This document shows positions 45,883-57,043 of a DNA stretch of 64,000 nucleotides, in pieces. The position numbers were made by a program, and so were the translations under genes. The notes under the pieces are model-generated. The model did not search any database. It had not been told where the DNA came from and saw only the letters and a list, made by a program, of their open reading frames with translations. Position 1 is the stretch's first letter. Each line of letters opens with the position of its first letter. The stretch is from Breviolum minutum Mf 1.05b.01 (lineage: Eukaryota > Sar > Dinophyceae > Suessiales > Symbiodiniaceae). Location of the stretch: the NCBI GenBank assembly GCA_000507305.1, contig DF239129.1, forward strand, positions 1 through 64,000. The letters run 5' to 3'.

Positions 45883-48562
45883 TATGACAAATACCAGCGG
45901 GAGCTGACGGCTGCTGTAGGCGAAGCCTCAGATCAAAGGCGAGCCCCTCTGGAGAGGTTTCCCTGCTTTTTTTTTTTGGGGATCATTAAATTTCCCATGG
46001 TTGGTGTTTTTTTTACTATAGGGAATGACTATACTACCCAGGTTATCTTAGAACTTCTAGGTTTCTGGATTCAAGATCATGAAAAATTACCAAAAAAGGT
46101 CAAAATAGATGGCAAGCGCCGATACCAAAAGGTAGGTATCCGGGACAAGGGTCCGAAAATAAAAGCAATATGTAGGGACGTTTTTTTTTTTAAATGTACT
46201 TTTTCAACTACTGTACCTGTACCTGGTGGATGCAAAGATTTTTGAATTTTTCACCCAAAAGTCCCTGGGGAAAAAAAACATCCAATTTGACGAACGCGCA
46301 TATTTTTCAGGTGGTTCAACTACCAACTAGTTACCCAATTTTTTTTAAAGGGGGCATCGAACTTGATGCAAATCTATGGTAAATTTGGAGTGATTTCCAT
46401 TTTTCTTTTGCGCATTGTTTGGGTTGGCATCACATATATATATATATATATTGACCACTGTTTTTTTTTGTAGGCAGGTTTACAGATGCAGGTGACAAAT
46501 CGCCAGGTGGAAAAAAATCCTACGAAATGAGATTTTTTCCTTGATGAAATTGTAGCGTAGTGAAACTTCGGCAGTTTGATATGGAGTTTGTCATCCGTTT
46601 TTTGAGGCCTGTATGGCTTGTTATCCTTTCGGAACTTTGCTGTACAACTTCAAACCTTTCTGAACTTTGTGTTTTTTTCCTTTTCGGTTGCAGAACAACT
46701 CTTCGGCTCCTTGAATAGATCGTTGCTCAGTAAGGAAGTACATATCAATTCAGATGGCAAAGGAATAGTTTTGGCACAGCTATATGTATATTGGCATGTG
46801 CAGAAATACAAGAAGCTTTTTGAAACGAGTTGAATTGAATGATCTGGGCAGGAATGTTTCATCATCTTTACTTACATTCTGCACAAGCTTTGCCCCAGGC
46901 TTCCGGTGGAGATAAATCCAGGACCGGATGAGAGATGTCAGCAGGTGGGGCAGGACAAGCAGATCCAATTTCAGTGTGTGAAGCAATTGACCAAACAGGA
47001 GGGTTTAAGATTTTTAGCGTCCTTCAATTATATAATAGCTCCTTCAAAAATTACTCCTCCCATATGCTTTCTGTCAAATGGGTTGGCATACCTCCGATCC
47101 AACAGCTGTTTGTATAGGAGGTGCTTCCCTTTTTGTTGGGGATGACTCTCCAGGGTTTCAACAGCAACCAAACATGGTGGCTAGGTCGGCGACGATAAAA
47201 CGCTGTTCAAGGCGATTTACCGAGTTGTGGCCAACGCCAACGCGTGGGTAATTTCCCATGGACCTCAGCAGAGATTTGAGAAGAGTGTGAAGTTAAATTC
47301 TCTATATTTTTTTGATACACTGATGAACGACATGCTAGAACATATGGGAGAAAACGGCCTGAAATGTCAAATGAATGGTTTGGCATACACTACTTCACTA
47401 CTTGTTCTCAAGATCGATCGTAAGCCAGATCGTCCACGACAGAATTTGGCGTCTAGAATCTTACACCTGCTCGCCCATGATGACCTCTTGGCTACCTGGG
47501 AGGTCAAGTCAAACTCTGCCAGCAGAAATGTATCAGTTCAAATGTTGTTGGGTATGCTGTACTCAAGATGTCTTCCACTGAATGAGAAAATTTCAGGGTA
47601 AACTTCACATTTTAGGACAGAGACATCTTGGACATTTGTGACAAATGCCATGGGATTTATATAAACTTACTACTTTGCAAAGACAAAACCACAAACTGCA
47701 AGACTGCAATCCTGGAGCACCTCCCTGCAATGACGGCTTCGCAGCCCTGTATTTTCCATGCGGCCAATCAGGACCCGAACGCCGGCTGTGCCGGCAGTTC
47801 ATTTTCTCATTGCCACCCGAATTTGTCGCTACATTCCCACTATTTTTTGGTATAGATGCCCTATTTCTCCTCATTTGACACCTGCGAGGAGAAGAGCAAA
47901 GAAGCCGTTTCCTTTAGGGTAGGAAACTCAAAGTGCCAATGATTTTGCATTTTTCAATGGAACTGTTGGCCACGAGAATTTGCCTGACAAAACCGTACCT
48001 TTTGGAGGTCTGCCAGTGAAGGGGAGGCCAATTTTTTGGTGGAGAAAGGAATGGAACTCTTTGAAGCAAAGATTGGACCATGGAACCCGAGAGTCCTCGA
48101 TGATCAGCGCGAATGTTTTGCCTCACCTTCCCATGAGCTGTACCTGGACAGCTCCGTTCTCTATGTGCAAAGTGAGCAATTTCTGAATTGTTGGCAAGAT
48201 ACTCTACAAACACTTCAATTCCGTGGTTTGAAAAGACCTTCTGCGAAACAGAGGAATCAGCACTCTTTGCAGTTTTCTTCAATTACAACTACTGTAAATA
48301 AATAACGTTACATCTCGATTATAGTACAAATTAATACATCACACATCATCAAACAATCAAATACATTTTCAGGTTTACTGCTTTTGGATTGGATGCTTTT
48401 CGGTCGTTGCTCCCGGTCCTCGTCTGGGATATTTCCAGGCCGACACCAGCGACAACGGCGATGGATTTGGCAAGGATGAAATCCCAAGGTGGACCCCGAC
48501 GGGGAGGGGAGACATTCATAGCAATAGCAATGAGTGAAGATTTTGATTTTCCGAGTAGTTAA
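45883..48562 (+). CDS. Unrecognised multi-exon gene ending EDFDFPSS
   Basis: Exon-like stretches in order: about 45883-45962 (EKYDKYQRELTAAVGEASDQ), about 46021-46131 (LELLGFWIQDHEKLPKKVKI, before GTAGGT), about 46693-46830 (LNRSLLSKEVHINSDGKGIV), 47185-47597 (VGDDKTLFKAIYRVVANANA; FFDTLMNDMLEHMGENGLKC; KPDRPRQNLASRILHLLAHD), about 48039-48220 (AKIGPWNPRVLDDQRECFAS; LYLDSSVLYVQSEQFLNCWQ) and 48373-48562 (FTAFGLDAFRSLLPVLVWDI; MKSQGGPRRGGETFIAIAMS) with TAA at 48560. The 413-base exon at 47.2 kb is the best evidence. A stop right at its end may instead close the gene, in which case the later exons belong elsewhere. No family recognised. Confidence 0.5.
46226..46330 (+). mobile_element. Introner-like element, family A
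   Basis: It ends CAGGTGGTTCAACTACCAACTAG and begins GTGGATGC. GTACC (46219-46223) and TTACC (46331-46335) flank it with the same spacing as in the other copies. Confidence 0.55.
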
Positions 48563-48613
48563 TCTTGCAGCAAAATACGATTTCATTTCCATTCATTTCC
48601 GAAATAGGCTTGA

Positions 48614-48991
48614 ATGCATGAATGCTTCAGCACGGGTACTCTCATGGCTGCGCAATTGAAAAAAAACATCCGAAAAATTTGGTATAATTTCCTGGACTTT
48701 CATGGTAGGCTGGAATATTTTCATGGGGAACTTGATGGGCAGCTGGTCACTTCCCTCATGTTAGGCCAGAAGATGCCAATCAGAGGGTGCCAGGCTGGAC
48801 GGGAGAAACTTCGAGAAAGCATACCTTGTACTAAGAAATTCACCGTTTTGGGATGCGGAAAAAAACAGGGGGGATTCTTTAAGTGGCACCCCTATTGGAA
48901 AAAATCCAAACTGGATGCATTCAAATCTATTGTAGTTTTGAAGGATTTTGCCCTTGATAGTGCCATTGTTTGGGTAGGTCATATTTCATGA
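48614..48991 (+). CDS. Hypothetical ORF
   Basis: A 125-codon frame includes IRKIWYNFLDFHGRLEYFHG, ELDGQLVTSLMLGQKM and KFTVLGCGKKQGGFFKWHPY. The composition is plausible but it has runs typical of intron DNA and no homolog I recognise. Confidence 0.25.
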   Translation: MHECFSTGTLMAAQLKKNIRKIWYNFLDFHGRLEYFHGELDGQLVTSLMLGQKMPIRGCQAGREKLRESIPCTKKFTVLGCGKKQGGFFKWHPYWKKSKLDAFKSIVVLKDFALDSAIVWVGHIS

Positions 48992-49256
48992 ACCTTCCAA
49001 CTATTTGATGCTGCTCAGAGCAGTAAAGGGGTAAGATGATCATCTAACGCCTTTTTTGGCACACGATGCGACGATGTAGCAGCTACGTTGGACCTCTAAA
49101 TCGGATGAGGTGTGGAGCAACTTTGGGGTGAGGAGGCTGGAAACCTTCGGTGATTTTGGAAGGTTCCTGTTTTACCTTCCTGCTCATTTTTTAACTGATC
49201 TTCTTTGGGTTAGTATTGGTAGGTGACAAATGTTTTTCTTTTTTTTCGAAGTTTCA

Positions 49257-50382
49257 GGAGCGTAGAATCTATGCTGCTTCCTTACACTTTAATGCCAATG
49301 TCTCCAAGCCCATCCGGCGCTTCATCACCGACGTGGTCAAGGAGGCTTCTCTACTGCAGAATCCCGAATGCACAACTAGGGTGGTTTCAAATGTTGTTTA
49401 ATTATTTTTCACCATTTTCCTGGGGAAATGATCCAATTTCCACGCTATATTTTTCCCCCCAAGAAAATGGTGTGGTTCAAGTTCAACCACCACCACCTCC
49501 ACCAAGTATAACCAGTATAACTTACCATGTCATAGACCCTTCCCGACCTTTCCCCAAGGCTTCATTGCCAGAGCCATGGGCTGTCAGCACCCCAAGGGAC
49601 GGGGGACGAGGGTTCCTCCAGCGTTGGAGGGGGGCTGCCAGCCATCTCTGAGGCCTGGAGAGATGAGCAAGGACGATGGTTTTTCCACAACCGAGTCACT
49701 CGGTGGACTCAGGAGGTTTGGAGGTGTTTTTTTATTTTTACAGTGCCTAACAATCAAAAACTGTTTAAAACAAAAAAACACCAACCAACCATCTTGAAGG
49801 TGCCAGATGTTTTTTGAAAGCTGTGTTGCAAAAGCATCGAGTCGGACCTCACTAATCAACTAATGAACTGTGTCAACTGCAAGAGCCGTGTTGCCATTGA
49901 GGTCACCAGCGAGTCAAGATGGCCGCATCCTTTGACACCCATTTTCAAGGCGCGCCTTGATGCCAAAGACATGCCCAAAACGAAGGGTTTTGGGGAGATG
50001 TCTGTATCCCTGGAAGAAAACTCGTCTAGGTGGTGGTTTCACAGATTTTTTATTTTCAGCCCTACTTGGGGAAGATTTCCATTTTGACTAATATTTTTGG
50101 GTTGAAACCACCAACCAGTCGTCATAATTGTGGTGTTACAATGTTTGTTTACTGTGTGAAGTAGGAAAACATGTCTCCGTCCCTTTACGTTTTACCGTTT
50201 CACCTGTCATTGTGATACTGAATTGCACTTCGATTCGCCATCATCAAAGTCAGGAGCTGACGAACATTTGCTCACAAGTCATCCCAATGAGCATCAAGGA
50301 TGTGGGGAAACTGCGGGGCAACTGGAGTCGGTCACCATCTTCTACCCAAAAAAGGAAAAAAGGACTTGGCCTTGAAATCTAG
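49257..50382 (+). CDS. Unrecognised gene, exons interrupted by family A elements
   Basis: Exon 49257-49381 (after GTTTCAG) reads ERRIYAASLHFNANVSKPIR then RFITDVVKEASLLQNPECTT. About 49557-49730 reads GFIARAMGCQHPKGRGTRVP and MSKDDGFSTTESLGGLRRFG. About 49863-50029 reads NCVNCKSRVAIEVTSESRWP then HPLTPIFKARLDAKDMPKTK, GFGEMSVSLEENSS. About 50235-50382 reads QELTNICSQVIPMSIKDVGK. Two of the introns begin exactly at family A termini. No domain recognised; the NCVNCK pair could be half of a metal site. Confidence 0.5.
49382..49497 (+). mobile_element. Introner-like element, family A
   Basis: GTGGTTTCAAATGTTG follows the exon ending ECTTR directly. The inner segment CCTGGGGAAATGATCCAATT matches the 41.3 kb copy, and the right end is GGTTCAAGTTCAACCACC. 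The GT at its left end would be the splice donor. Confidence 0.65.
50030..50118 (+). mobile_element. Introner-like element forming a complete intron, family A
   Basis: It starts GTGGTGGTTTCACAG and ends GGTTGAAACCACCAACCAG. The direct repeat TCGTC is at 50022-50026 and again immediately after the end at 50119-50123. It follows a clearly coding exon, so the element itself would be an 89-base GT-AG intron. Confidence 0.75.
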
Positions 50383-50598
50383 GGTAAACAGTCTTTTTCA
50401 ATCTTGTATGATTTCTTCCACTTTGAATTTCATCAGATGTCCAGAAGAAAACCAGAAGTGAATGCGTCTTGAAAGCATTTGAAAACGGGCTTGGATTCAA
50501 GCTTGGCTCAAGTTGAACACGTTTTAGGACAGCGTGAACTTCCCCGAGATGTCTTCTTTTTGTGAAAAATAGCTTCCCAGTATAATCATGCTGTCTTT

Positions 50599-50916
50599 TC
50601 AATGAAATTTCTTGAGGACGGTAGGCTTAAAACTTATAACTGAAGTCACTTTAAAGTCTTTCTCAAGCTGCTTGCAGCATGTGAATGCGCAGACATACGC
50701 ACCGCTTTTGAGTGAGTAATTTATAAGGTTGTCCAAATGTGAGACATTTTTGTTGCATGGCGAAGCTTCACTCATCTCAGATCGAAATGGAGCAGATTCT
50801 CTCAGCAGAGTACTGGAGACAGCTGTGTCCGCAGCTGCATGTAGAAGACAAGAGCTATCAGGACCTTTGTTGGTTAGGTCAGATTTCAACCCATTGTGTA
50901 ATTTGGTAAGGTTCAA
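50599..50916 (-). CDS. Doubtful open frame
   Basis: Reads LLHAAADTAVSSTLLRESAP then FRSEMSEASPCNKNVSHLDN. A + strand frame (50729-51037) over the same bases is equally open. I cannot choose between them, and neither shows a domain. Confidence 0.2.
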   Translation of the reverse strand: MNLTKLHNGLKSDLTNKGPDSSCLLHAAADTAVSSTLLRESAPFRSEMSEASPCNKNVSHLDNLINYSLKSGAYVCAFTCCKQLEKDFKVTSVISFKPTVLKKFH

Positions 50917-50988
50917 CCGGAAAAACTTGGAAATGACAGCTCTTAAACCACCAATCGCACTGGGGTCTCCTGACGTCAGGACAAACAG

Positions 50989-52462
50989 ATGCAGATCAAC
51001 AAATCACCAACTTTGGATGCTGCCTGTGAGGAGGTGAGAAACCGTATCTTGGAGGAGGGTTTTGCATGCCTTCAGCCTTCCGAGATTTCATGGTCCGTGG
51101 AGGTCTCGCAGTTGGCCGAAGGGATCTTCCAACTTGAACGAAATGGTTGGCCTCCCAGCTTTATTGCTATGTATGATGAAGCATGGGTCATGGCACGGGA
51201 CTCGCAAAAGATCATGCAGAGGGCTACAGGCAACTGCTTGTGCATGGATGTTGTGGCTTTTTTGGTACGTCCGAGCCAAACAAAGGGATTTTCCCCGCAC
51301 AGAGACAGACAGCCAGAGGATTGGGTGCCCAAGGGTGCTCCACCAGCAACCTCCAGCACTTTCAAAGCTGACGGAATGGCGAAGTATGTCACTCTATGGG
51401 CAGCTTTGACAGATGCCACTCCTGAAAATTCCTGCTTGCACTTTGTACCTCGAAGTGCAGATCCTGGCTACTCAGAAGGAGATCCTGAAGATGGAGATCC
51501 CTTACAACGAGTCTTCCATGACAAGGGTGCCTATCAGAAGATCCGCAGCGTTCCAGTTTCACAAGGCGGCTGTACCTTTCACACGCATCGGACCATTCAC
51601 TGGGGCAGTGCGGGCCGCAACTCTGCACATGTGGCTCCGCGGGTAGCACTCTCTTTTGGTTTCAGCACTGAGGACGGGTGAAACGACGGATGAAAGTTGG
51701 AACAATTTAACAAAAACTCAGATGGAGGGAGTGTGGAGGTACACTGATTTTTGATGATTTTTGATTCTCCAGCAAAAACACAAACATACATCCATATTCA
51801 CTATTGGCAATCTATTTGCATGCGCATATCATCCAGTGTGTTGATTGCCCCAGTCATGGCAATCCTTATTCCCAAGACAAACACGGCACTCCTCACAGGA
51901 CTTTGAGCCACCGTATTTTTCTCCGAAGGCCTTGCCGTTCCCCGACCTGAAATTGAGAGCAGCTTTGGTTTCGGCACAAGTCCTCAACTATTCAACCCTC
52001 GCAGTAGGAGACAAAGAAGGCTGGACAGCCTTGGCAGGTGGAATGGCGGGCTGCAACGCAACCAAACTGCGACTTCTGCATCGGGTCTTTCAAAGCCAAG
52101 TGAAACGCTTCCATCCGACTTACCGCAAGGAGATTGCAACAAAGTTTGTGTCAGTCTCTTTGAACCTCTCAAATGATCCTGTATCAGATACTCTTTTCGA
52201 TGAGGGAAGAAAAGGAAAAGAAGCACTGCCAAAGAAGCAGAGCAAACGAAAAAAGAAACGAACCAAAGCTACAGAAATTACCGAAAAAAACCTGGATAGC
52301 GATGAGGACGATGAAGCGCTAATGACGATGCTGGAAACCGAAGCAGCTACTGGTGAGGTGCTTTTCCATGATGATTTTGACTTGTTGAACGCAGGGAATG
52401 GAAACGACTTGTGTTTGGATGCCAAAGCAGGCAAAAAGCATCGAAAGAGGAAGCGAACATGA
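50989..52462 (+). CDS. Phytanoyl-CoA dioxygenase-like (PhyH) Fe(II)/2-oxoglutarate oxygenase
   Basis: PhyH enzymes are non-haem Fe(II)/2-oxoglutarate hydroxylases; substrates vary and cannot be read here. Exon 1 starts ATG 50989. The iron ligands are visible: H-x-D in FSPHRDRQPEDW, and the distal His in FHTHRTIHWGSAG, followed by the 2-oxoglutarate Arg in APRVALSFGF. Exon 2 restarts at DFEPPYFSPKALPFPDLKLR, the usual continuation of this family, then AALVSAQVLNYST. A long tail follows with QVKRFHPTYRKEI, a basic cluster KKQSKRKKKRTK, acidic DSDEDDE and a final KKHRKRKRT, which suggest nuclear targeting. TGA at 52460-52462. Length about 420 residues. The N-terminus could extend into an upstream exon. 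The intron near 51673-51898 has an unusual donor (see findings). Confidence 0.85.
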
Positions 52463-52756
52463 GGATAATAATGGAAAGGTTCTCAATATATCTGCAAACT
52501 GGCCAGAAGCTGCTTGTCATTCACTGCTGGAATGCGGAATGCTGACTGGAGATGATTCTGACCCACGAACTTGGGATGACGTTGGGAGATGACTGCTGTG
52601 CGCAGAATTCCGATGGAAGAAAAGACATAGAGTGCTGTAGCATTGGTGGGCAGATGTAAGAATACATGTTGCAGTCAGTTTTCTTAAATCTTGAAAGGTA
52701 CCCCTTTCTTTTTGAGAGTTTAATAAGTTCACAGAAGTGACATCTTTCGGCTTCAG

Positions 52757-53471
52757 GACCGTGACCAGCACTTGCAGCGACTACACGCAGATTGGACATT
52801 GAAAGCCAAGCAGGAGTTGAGTCAATGGCAAGAGGCCGTTGGAGAGGACAGACAGTCTTCTTGCCTTGTCATGGTTTGTATTTATCAGCCTCCGGCTAAT
52901 GCCGCCGGCCTTTGCTGGGCTTGAGATTGCAAGCAGCATGGCCAGAAGCACCACCAAAAGCAGCAGCAGCAACAACAGCACCATTCTCTCCATNATGATC
53001 ATATATGTATATATATAATATAATATATTGTCACCTGGTGAGTTTTATGGCAACCATCCTCCAGCTTCGTGTTGCATTGTGTCACTTTGACAAGGACGGC
53101 CAGCGCAAGTACTTCTACAACATTTCCACCAGGGAAGCCTCACATTTTCATCCCGATACCACAGTCATGTCCCTAAGTTCAGTCCGCACATGGCAACGGC
53201 ATCAACTTCGTTCGTGGTATCTTTGAGTTTCATGCTTTGTCTCCTTGTAGCTCAGCCTTCTCAACTTAAGGTTTTACCTGGACATCGTTGTAGACTTCAA
53301 GCTCTGGCTACTCAGCTTACTATGAATCCCATATTGAAAAGATGACCTTCAGATTCCCCACCAGGCGATGCTAAATGGGCCTGGCTACCTGGACCAAATA
53401 CAACAGGCCGAAGGATGTTTATGAATCCATGGGAAGCGACGGAAACGGCCAATGGTCAACGTTTTGTCTAG
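52757..53471 (+). CDS. Small protein with a degenerate WW-like module
   Basis: Exon 52757-52873 reads DRDQHLQRLHADWTLKAKQE then LSQWQEAVGEDRQSSCLVM, a coiled-coil-like stretch between CTTCAG and GTTTGT. Exon from 53065 (phase 0) reads CHFDKDGQRKYFYNISTREA then SHFHPDTT. The G-x-x-Y-F-Y-N-x-x-T-x-x-x...P pattern is that of a WW domain, but both signature Trp positions are replaced (His/Phe). The last exon (53365-53471) reads DAKWAWLPGPNTTGRRMFMN then PWEATETANGQRFV and TAG. WW domains bind Pro-rich peptides. Linkage of the three exons is inferred from order and strand. Confidence 0.5.
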
Positions 53472-54125
53472 GCAGCCAGTCCCAGCCGGGCTCGCAGATC
53501 ATCAGGCCATGGTAGGGTTTGGTAGATTCAACATGATTTCGGTAGGATGAGGATATTTAGTGACCACTGTGACCACAATGTTTGAAGTGTCAAAGGTTAA
53601 GAGCAGTTCATCCAAGGATTCGTGAAATCAGATGATGAATCTGATTGATCCTTTCCAACTTGGCTCCTTTTTCATGCTTTGCAGGCTCAGCCTTGCGGAC
53701 GGCCAAAGCTATTGACAGGTGACAACGGGGGGGTGCATGGAATATGGACTGATCCGTTTGTTCATGTGTTGAATGTGGGGGTTCCTTAGATCTCCCAGGC
53801 TGATACTGGATAGTGAGCCATCCAGTGGTGCTGAGAGCAGCACATCAGAAGCAGGGCGCAAAGGCCGTGGGGGTTTCATGAATACACTACTGGTTGAGGT
53901 GGAAAGGTGTCCCCCGGGACAGTAAGTAAAGCCAAAGAAGCCCAGTATGATCGTCATGCAAGATCACTTCTCGTGAAGGCAACATTTCTTTTAGAAGGCA
54001 ATGTAGCCAGCTGTTTGCCGGATGCTTATGCATGCTTGGTGTTTGAGTAGGCATCAGCATACCTCAACAAGGGCCAGTCCTGTTGGCAGAGGTGCCACCA
54101 TGGGCAGTGAAGAATTAATTCTGGA
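53472..54125. other. No convincing gene
   Basis: Only short frames. A possible mini-exon after TTTGCAG at 53684 (GSALRTAKAID) is too short to support. Confidence 0.35.
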
Positions 54126-54172
54126 AATGAGTTGGATTGCAGCGGCTAAAATCATCATGATGCAACATCAAG

Positions 54173-54300
54173 ATGAAACAAATGCTTGTTGATTTCTTCA
54201 CTGCTGGGGAAGCAAAATCCTTTGATCTATCCGATACAAAACAGGACGCCCGGCGCAAGACGATGGGAGGTAGATCTGCAGGTGGGGCGGAAAACGACTG
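54173..54300 (+). CDS. Possible exon
   Basis: Reads MKQMLVDFFTAGEAKSFDLS then DTKQDARRKTMGG and meets GTAGATCTGCAGGTGGGG. It is hydrophilic and coding-like but has no recognised family; the frame stays open to 54355. Confidence 0.3.
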
Positions 54301-54359
54301 GCATGGTGAAATTTCCTGCCAGATGGGTGAAGCCTTCATTCCAGTTGACGACTAATGGA

Positions 54360-55660
54360 CATTTAAACAGGTTGCACCAGCTTAGCCTCTTTGCTAATGT
54401 TAGTTTTCTGGCTGAGAAGTCTCTATCCATACAAAGTACTAAGTATTTCTCATGTGCTTCAACCCAGCTTGCATCAAAACCTAAACACAGAGGTCGCATC
54501 CTTCAATGGAATTTCACACGTGTTGGCTGGTTATGAGCTGCAGGTCTTCCATTTCAAAGCTGGATGAAGGGGGAAAGCTATGGACAAAAGTCCTTGGGCT
54601 TGCAGCTGGAGGCTGATTTGGAGCTGTTTGGAGTTCTGGTGTGCATCCTGAAAGGCACAGCTTGTGCATGATTCGCAGGAAGAAGCTGAGCGGCGAATCT
54701 TGCATATCCTTGGGCCTGTCTTGGACCAGGTGTCCGGTTTCGTGGTTTTTTGTCACGCAAATTCTGAAGCCAAAGAGCATTGAAAATGTCCCCATTACAT
54801 CCCTTTTCATATAGAAGGTACATACACATACCTTCATAATACTTATACTACATATTATATAAACAGCATTATCCATATGTAAACAGATGATCTATCCATC
54901 CTTTCCTCTTCGTGGAATGCCAGGAGCTACCATGGCCTTGGATCTGCGAAGAGGAACGAGAGGTCTTCTTGCGACAGGTCTTCTTCTGGCACAGCATTTC
55001 GAAGGTGCTCTGGTGTGCCGAATTCGTCAGGAAATCTGAAAAAATAACCAGGGGTTTTAGATGCTTATAAATAGATATATATATACATATAATCTATAGT
55101 TAGTCCTGCTCAGTTTTGACCCTTGAGTCAGTTTGTTTTGTTGGATACTTTGGCAGCTGAGCAATGTCACCTGGCCGTTGCTCTGAGATCAGGTGAGGAG
55201 TGACCGACATCCGATGCAGAGCTTTCACGTTCGAATGGTAGACATGTTGAGGAAGGCTGGCAGCGCAAATTCATAGGATATGTGACAAGCCGAGCCGCAT
55301 GTCATCCCATTTCATCCCATTTCCACAGTTTAACGGGCTTAGTGTCTTTGTGGGGTAAGGGCTTTAACAACCCGCAGCTGCGATGGGTTTTACTTTTGGA
55401 ACCACTACCTTCAATGCTTATAGAGGTAGCTGCCGGGCCGTTGCACCCCCCTTGTTTCCCTGAAAAAGGTGGATGTGTTAAGGCCACAAGAGGAGTTGGT
55501 GAGGCGAGGTTTTTTTCGGTTCCGTGTTTTGTTGAGGTCGGTGAAACGGGGTGAAACTGGCTGGAAAAATTGGAGGGACAAACAAGGGCTGTCAATTGGG
55601 GTGATAGCTTAGAAAACGTCAAGAAACAAACTACCATTTTTTTTCGCAACCCCCCAACAG
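54360..55660. other. Unresolved region
   Basis: Two long frames overlap on opposite strands at 55.28-55.75 kb and neither is decisive. A (TA)n tract lies near 55070-55090. A short + frame at about 55660-55707 (RPALKQLMEEFEQGI then stop) follows CCAACAG and may be a gene end. Confidence 0.35.
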
Positions 55661-55975
55661 GCCAGCACTGAAGCAGCTCATGGAGGAGTTTGAGCAAGGC
55701 ATCTGACGGTCTGACATGATGTCCGCTTTTTTGAGTCTCCCTCTCTATCATCATCCTAAGCTTCTCTTGCAGGTCTGCAACGGAGAGGTGTCAGCGATCT
55801 GGAAACAGATGTACAGCTGGAGGCCATCCCAAATTCTTCAAAAAGACAAACAGATATCATGATGACGTTCAGAACTTATTTGAGCAACAAAGCTGGAATG
55901 TAGCTATGACTCTATATAGCTATTGTCAAGCATTGGGGTAGGGGAAAAACGGTGACGACTAAGCGCTGGCGTTGC

Positions 55976-56110
55976 AGATGACGTCAACGTTGGCTTTGGC
56001 GCTGATTGGTTGTCGAATCATTGGCCAGCAGCTGGGAATAGCGGCCCTGGAGTACCCCGTCAGCCCATGGGTTGCTTGGCTGGCTATGGGAAAGTCATGT
56101 GCAAGAGAAA
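55976..56110 (+). CDS. Possible exon, frame uncertain
   Basis: After GTTGCAG one frame reads VNVGFGADWLSNHWPAAGNS then GPGVPRQPMGCLAGYGKVMC. Another reads STLALALIGCRIIGQQLGIA. Both are open for 60-90 codons. The first has a disordered Gly/Pro composition; the second is hydrophobic. Confidence 0.25.
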
Positions 56111-56482
56111 TGCTGGAAATAGATGTAGATTTTGGCGATATAGGTTGCATACATACCTATGTATGTATGCACACACATCATACGCAAGATATAACTTCAA
56201 TATATTAGAAGATATTCAGAAGTCTCAGAAGACTGTCTTAGAACATCGTAAGACACTGTACTATGAGCCATCAAGCAAGATTATACATAGACATATCCTA
56301 TAATCACATATCATAAGATATCATAAACTGTGATTGGAGTATACTAGATACGGTTGATGGTTCAGAAATCCTGCACCAGTTGATAGTAAAATAGGTAGTT
56401 TATCTCATTGTTTACAAGGTTTCACAAACATCCATCACGGTGGTTGGCCTTGGGTTCCATGCATTGCTGGCCTCAGGGTCAG

Positions 56483-56573
56483 GCAGCTGAAGCGGTGAAG
56501 AAGTCGCTTGGTTTTGAGCTGGAAAGCAGTGAGGAATACAGTTCTTGCCAGCCGAATCCAGATGAGAAAGAAG
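56483..56573 (+). CDS. Possible acidic exon
   Basis: After GGTCAG it reads AAEAVKKSLGFELESSEEYS then SCQPNPDEKE. It could be the first visible exon of the acidic gene at 57.0 kb, about 470 bases downstream. Confidence 0.4.
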
Positions 56574-57043
56574 TTGCAAATAGATGTAAATCTAAATATA
56601 TACTCTAACCAGTTTATGTAGGGGATATAATTATAAATTTGCTGTGAGTTCAGAATGGAGCATGTTTATCAAAAGAGCATGTAAGGTGTTTTGTATCGCC
56701 TGATCAAGAGGTATTTGAAAGGGAAACATCAGCTTTTCCATGTCCGTTGCTTACACTAGGGACAGCCATGCATGGGTTCAGCAAGGTTTGTTTTTGGCCT
56801 TGTTTTTATCGCCAGGAAATCATGCAAATGTTACCCTGCAACAGTGTCTTAGTCATCAAGAGTTCAACACACGAATTCAAAATGTTGGAATCTTAAGATG
56901 ATACGCCTCGCCTCGAGGCATTTGGAAGCACAGGGAGTAGAAATGCATCAAGATGTGAATGTGGCTGGGTGTTCGAAGGGGGGGTCCTACTTCGTCTGTG
57001 TTGCTTCATATTCCAGGCATCCTTATGTGGCAGGAGGCATTAA

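Noticed and set aside
50503..50512. TTGGCTCAAG, a 10-base match to the 3' end of the dinoflagellate spliced leader, 480 bases before the PhyH-like gene
   Set aside because: Too short for significance in 64 kb, far from the ATG, and the gene has an intron; only a loose TTGGATTCAAG neighbour supports it.
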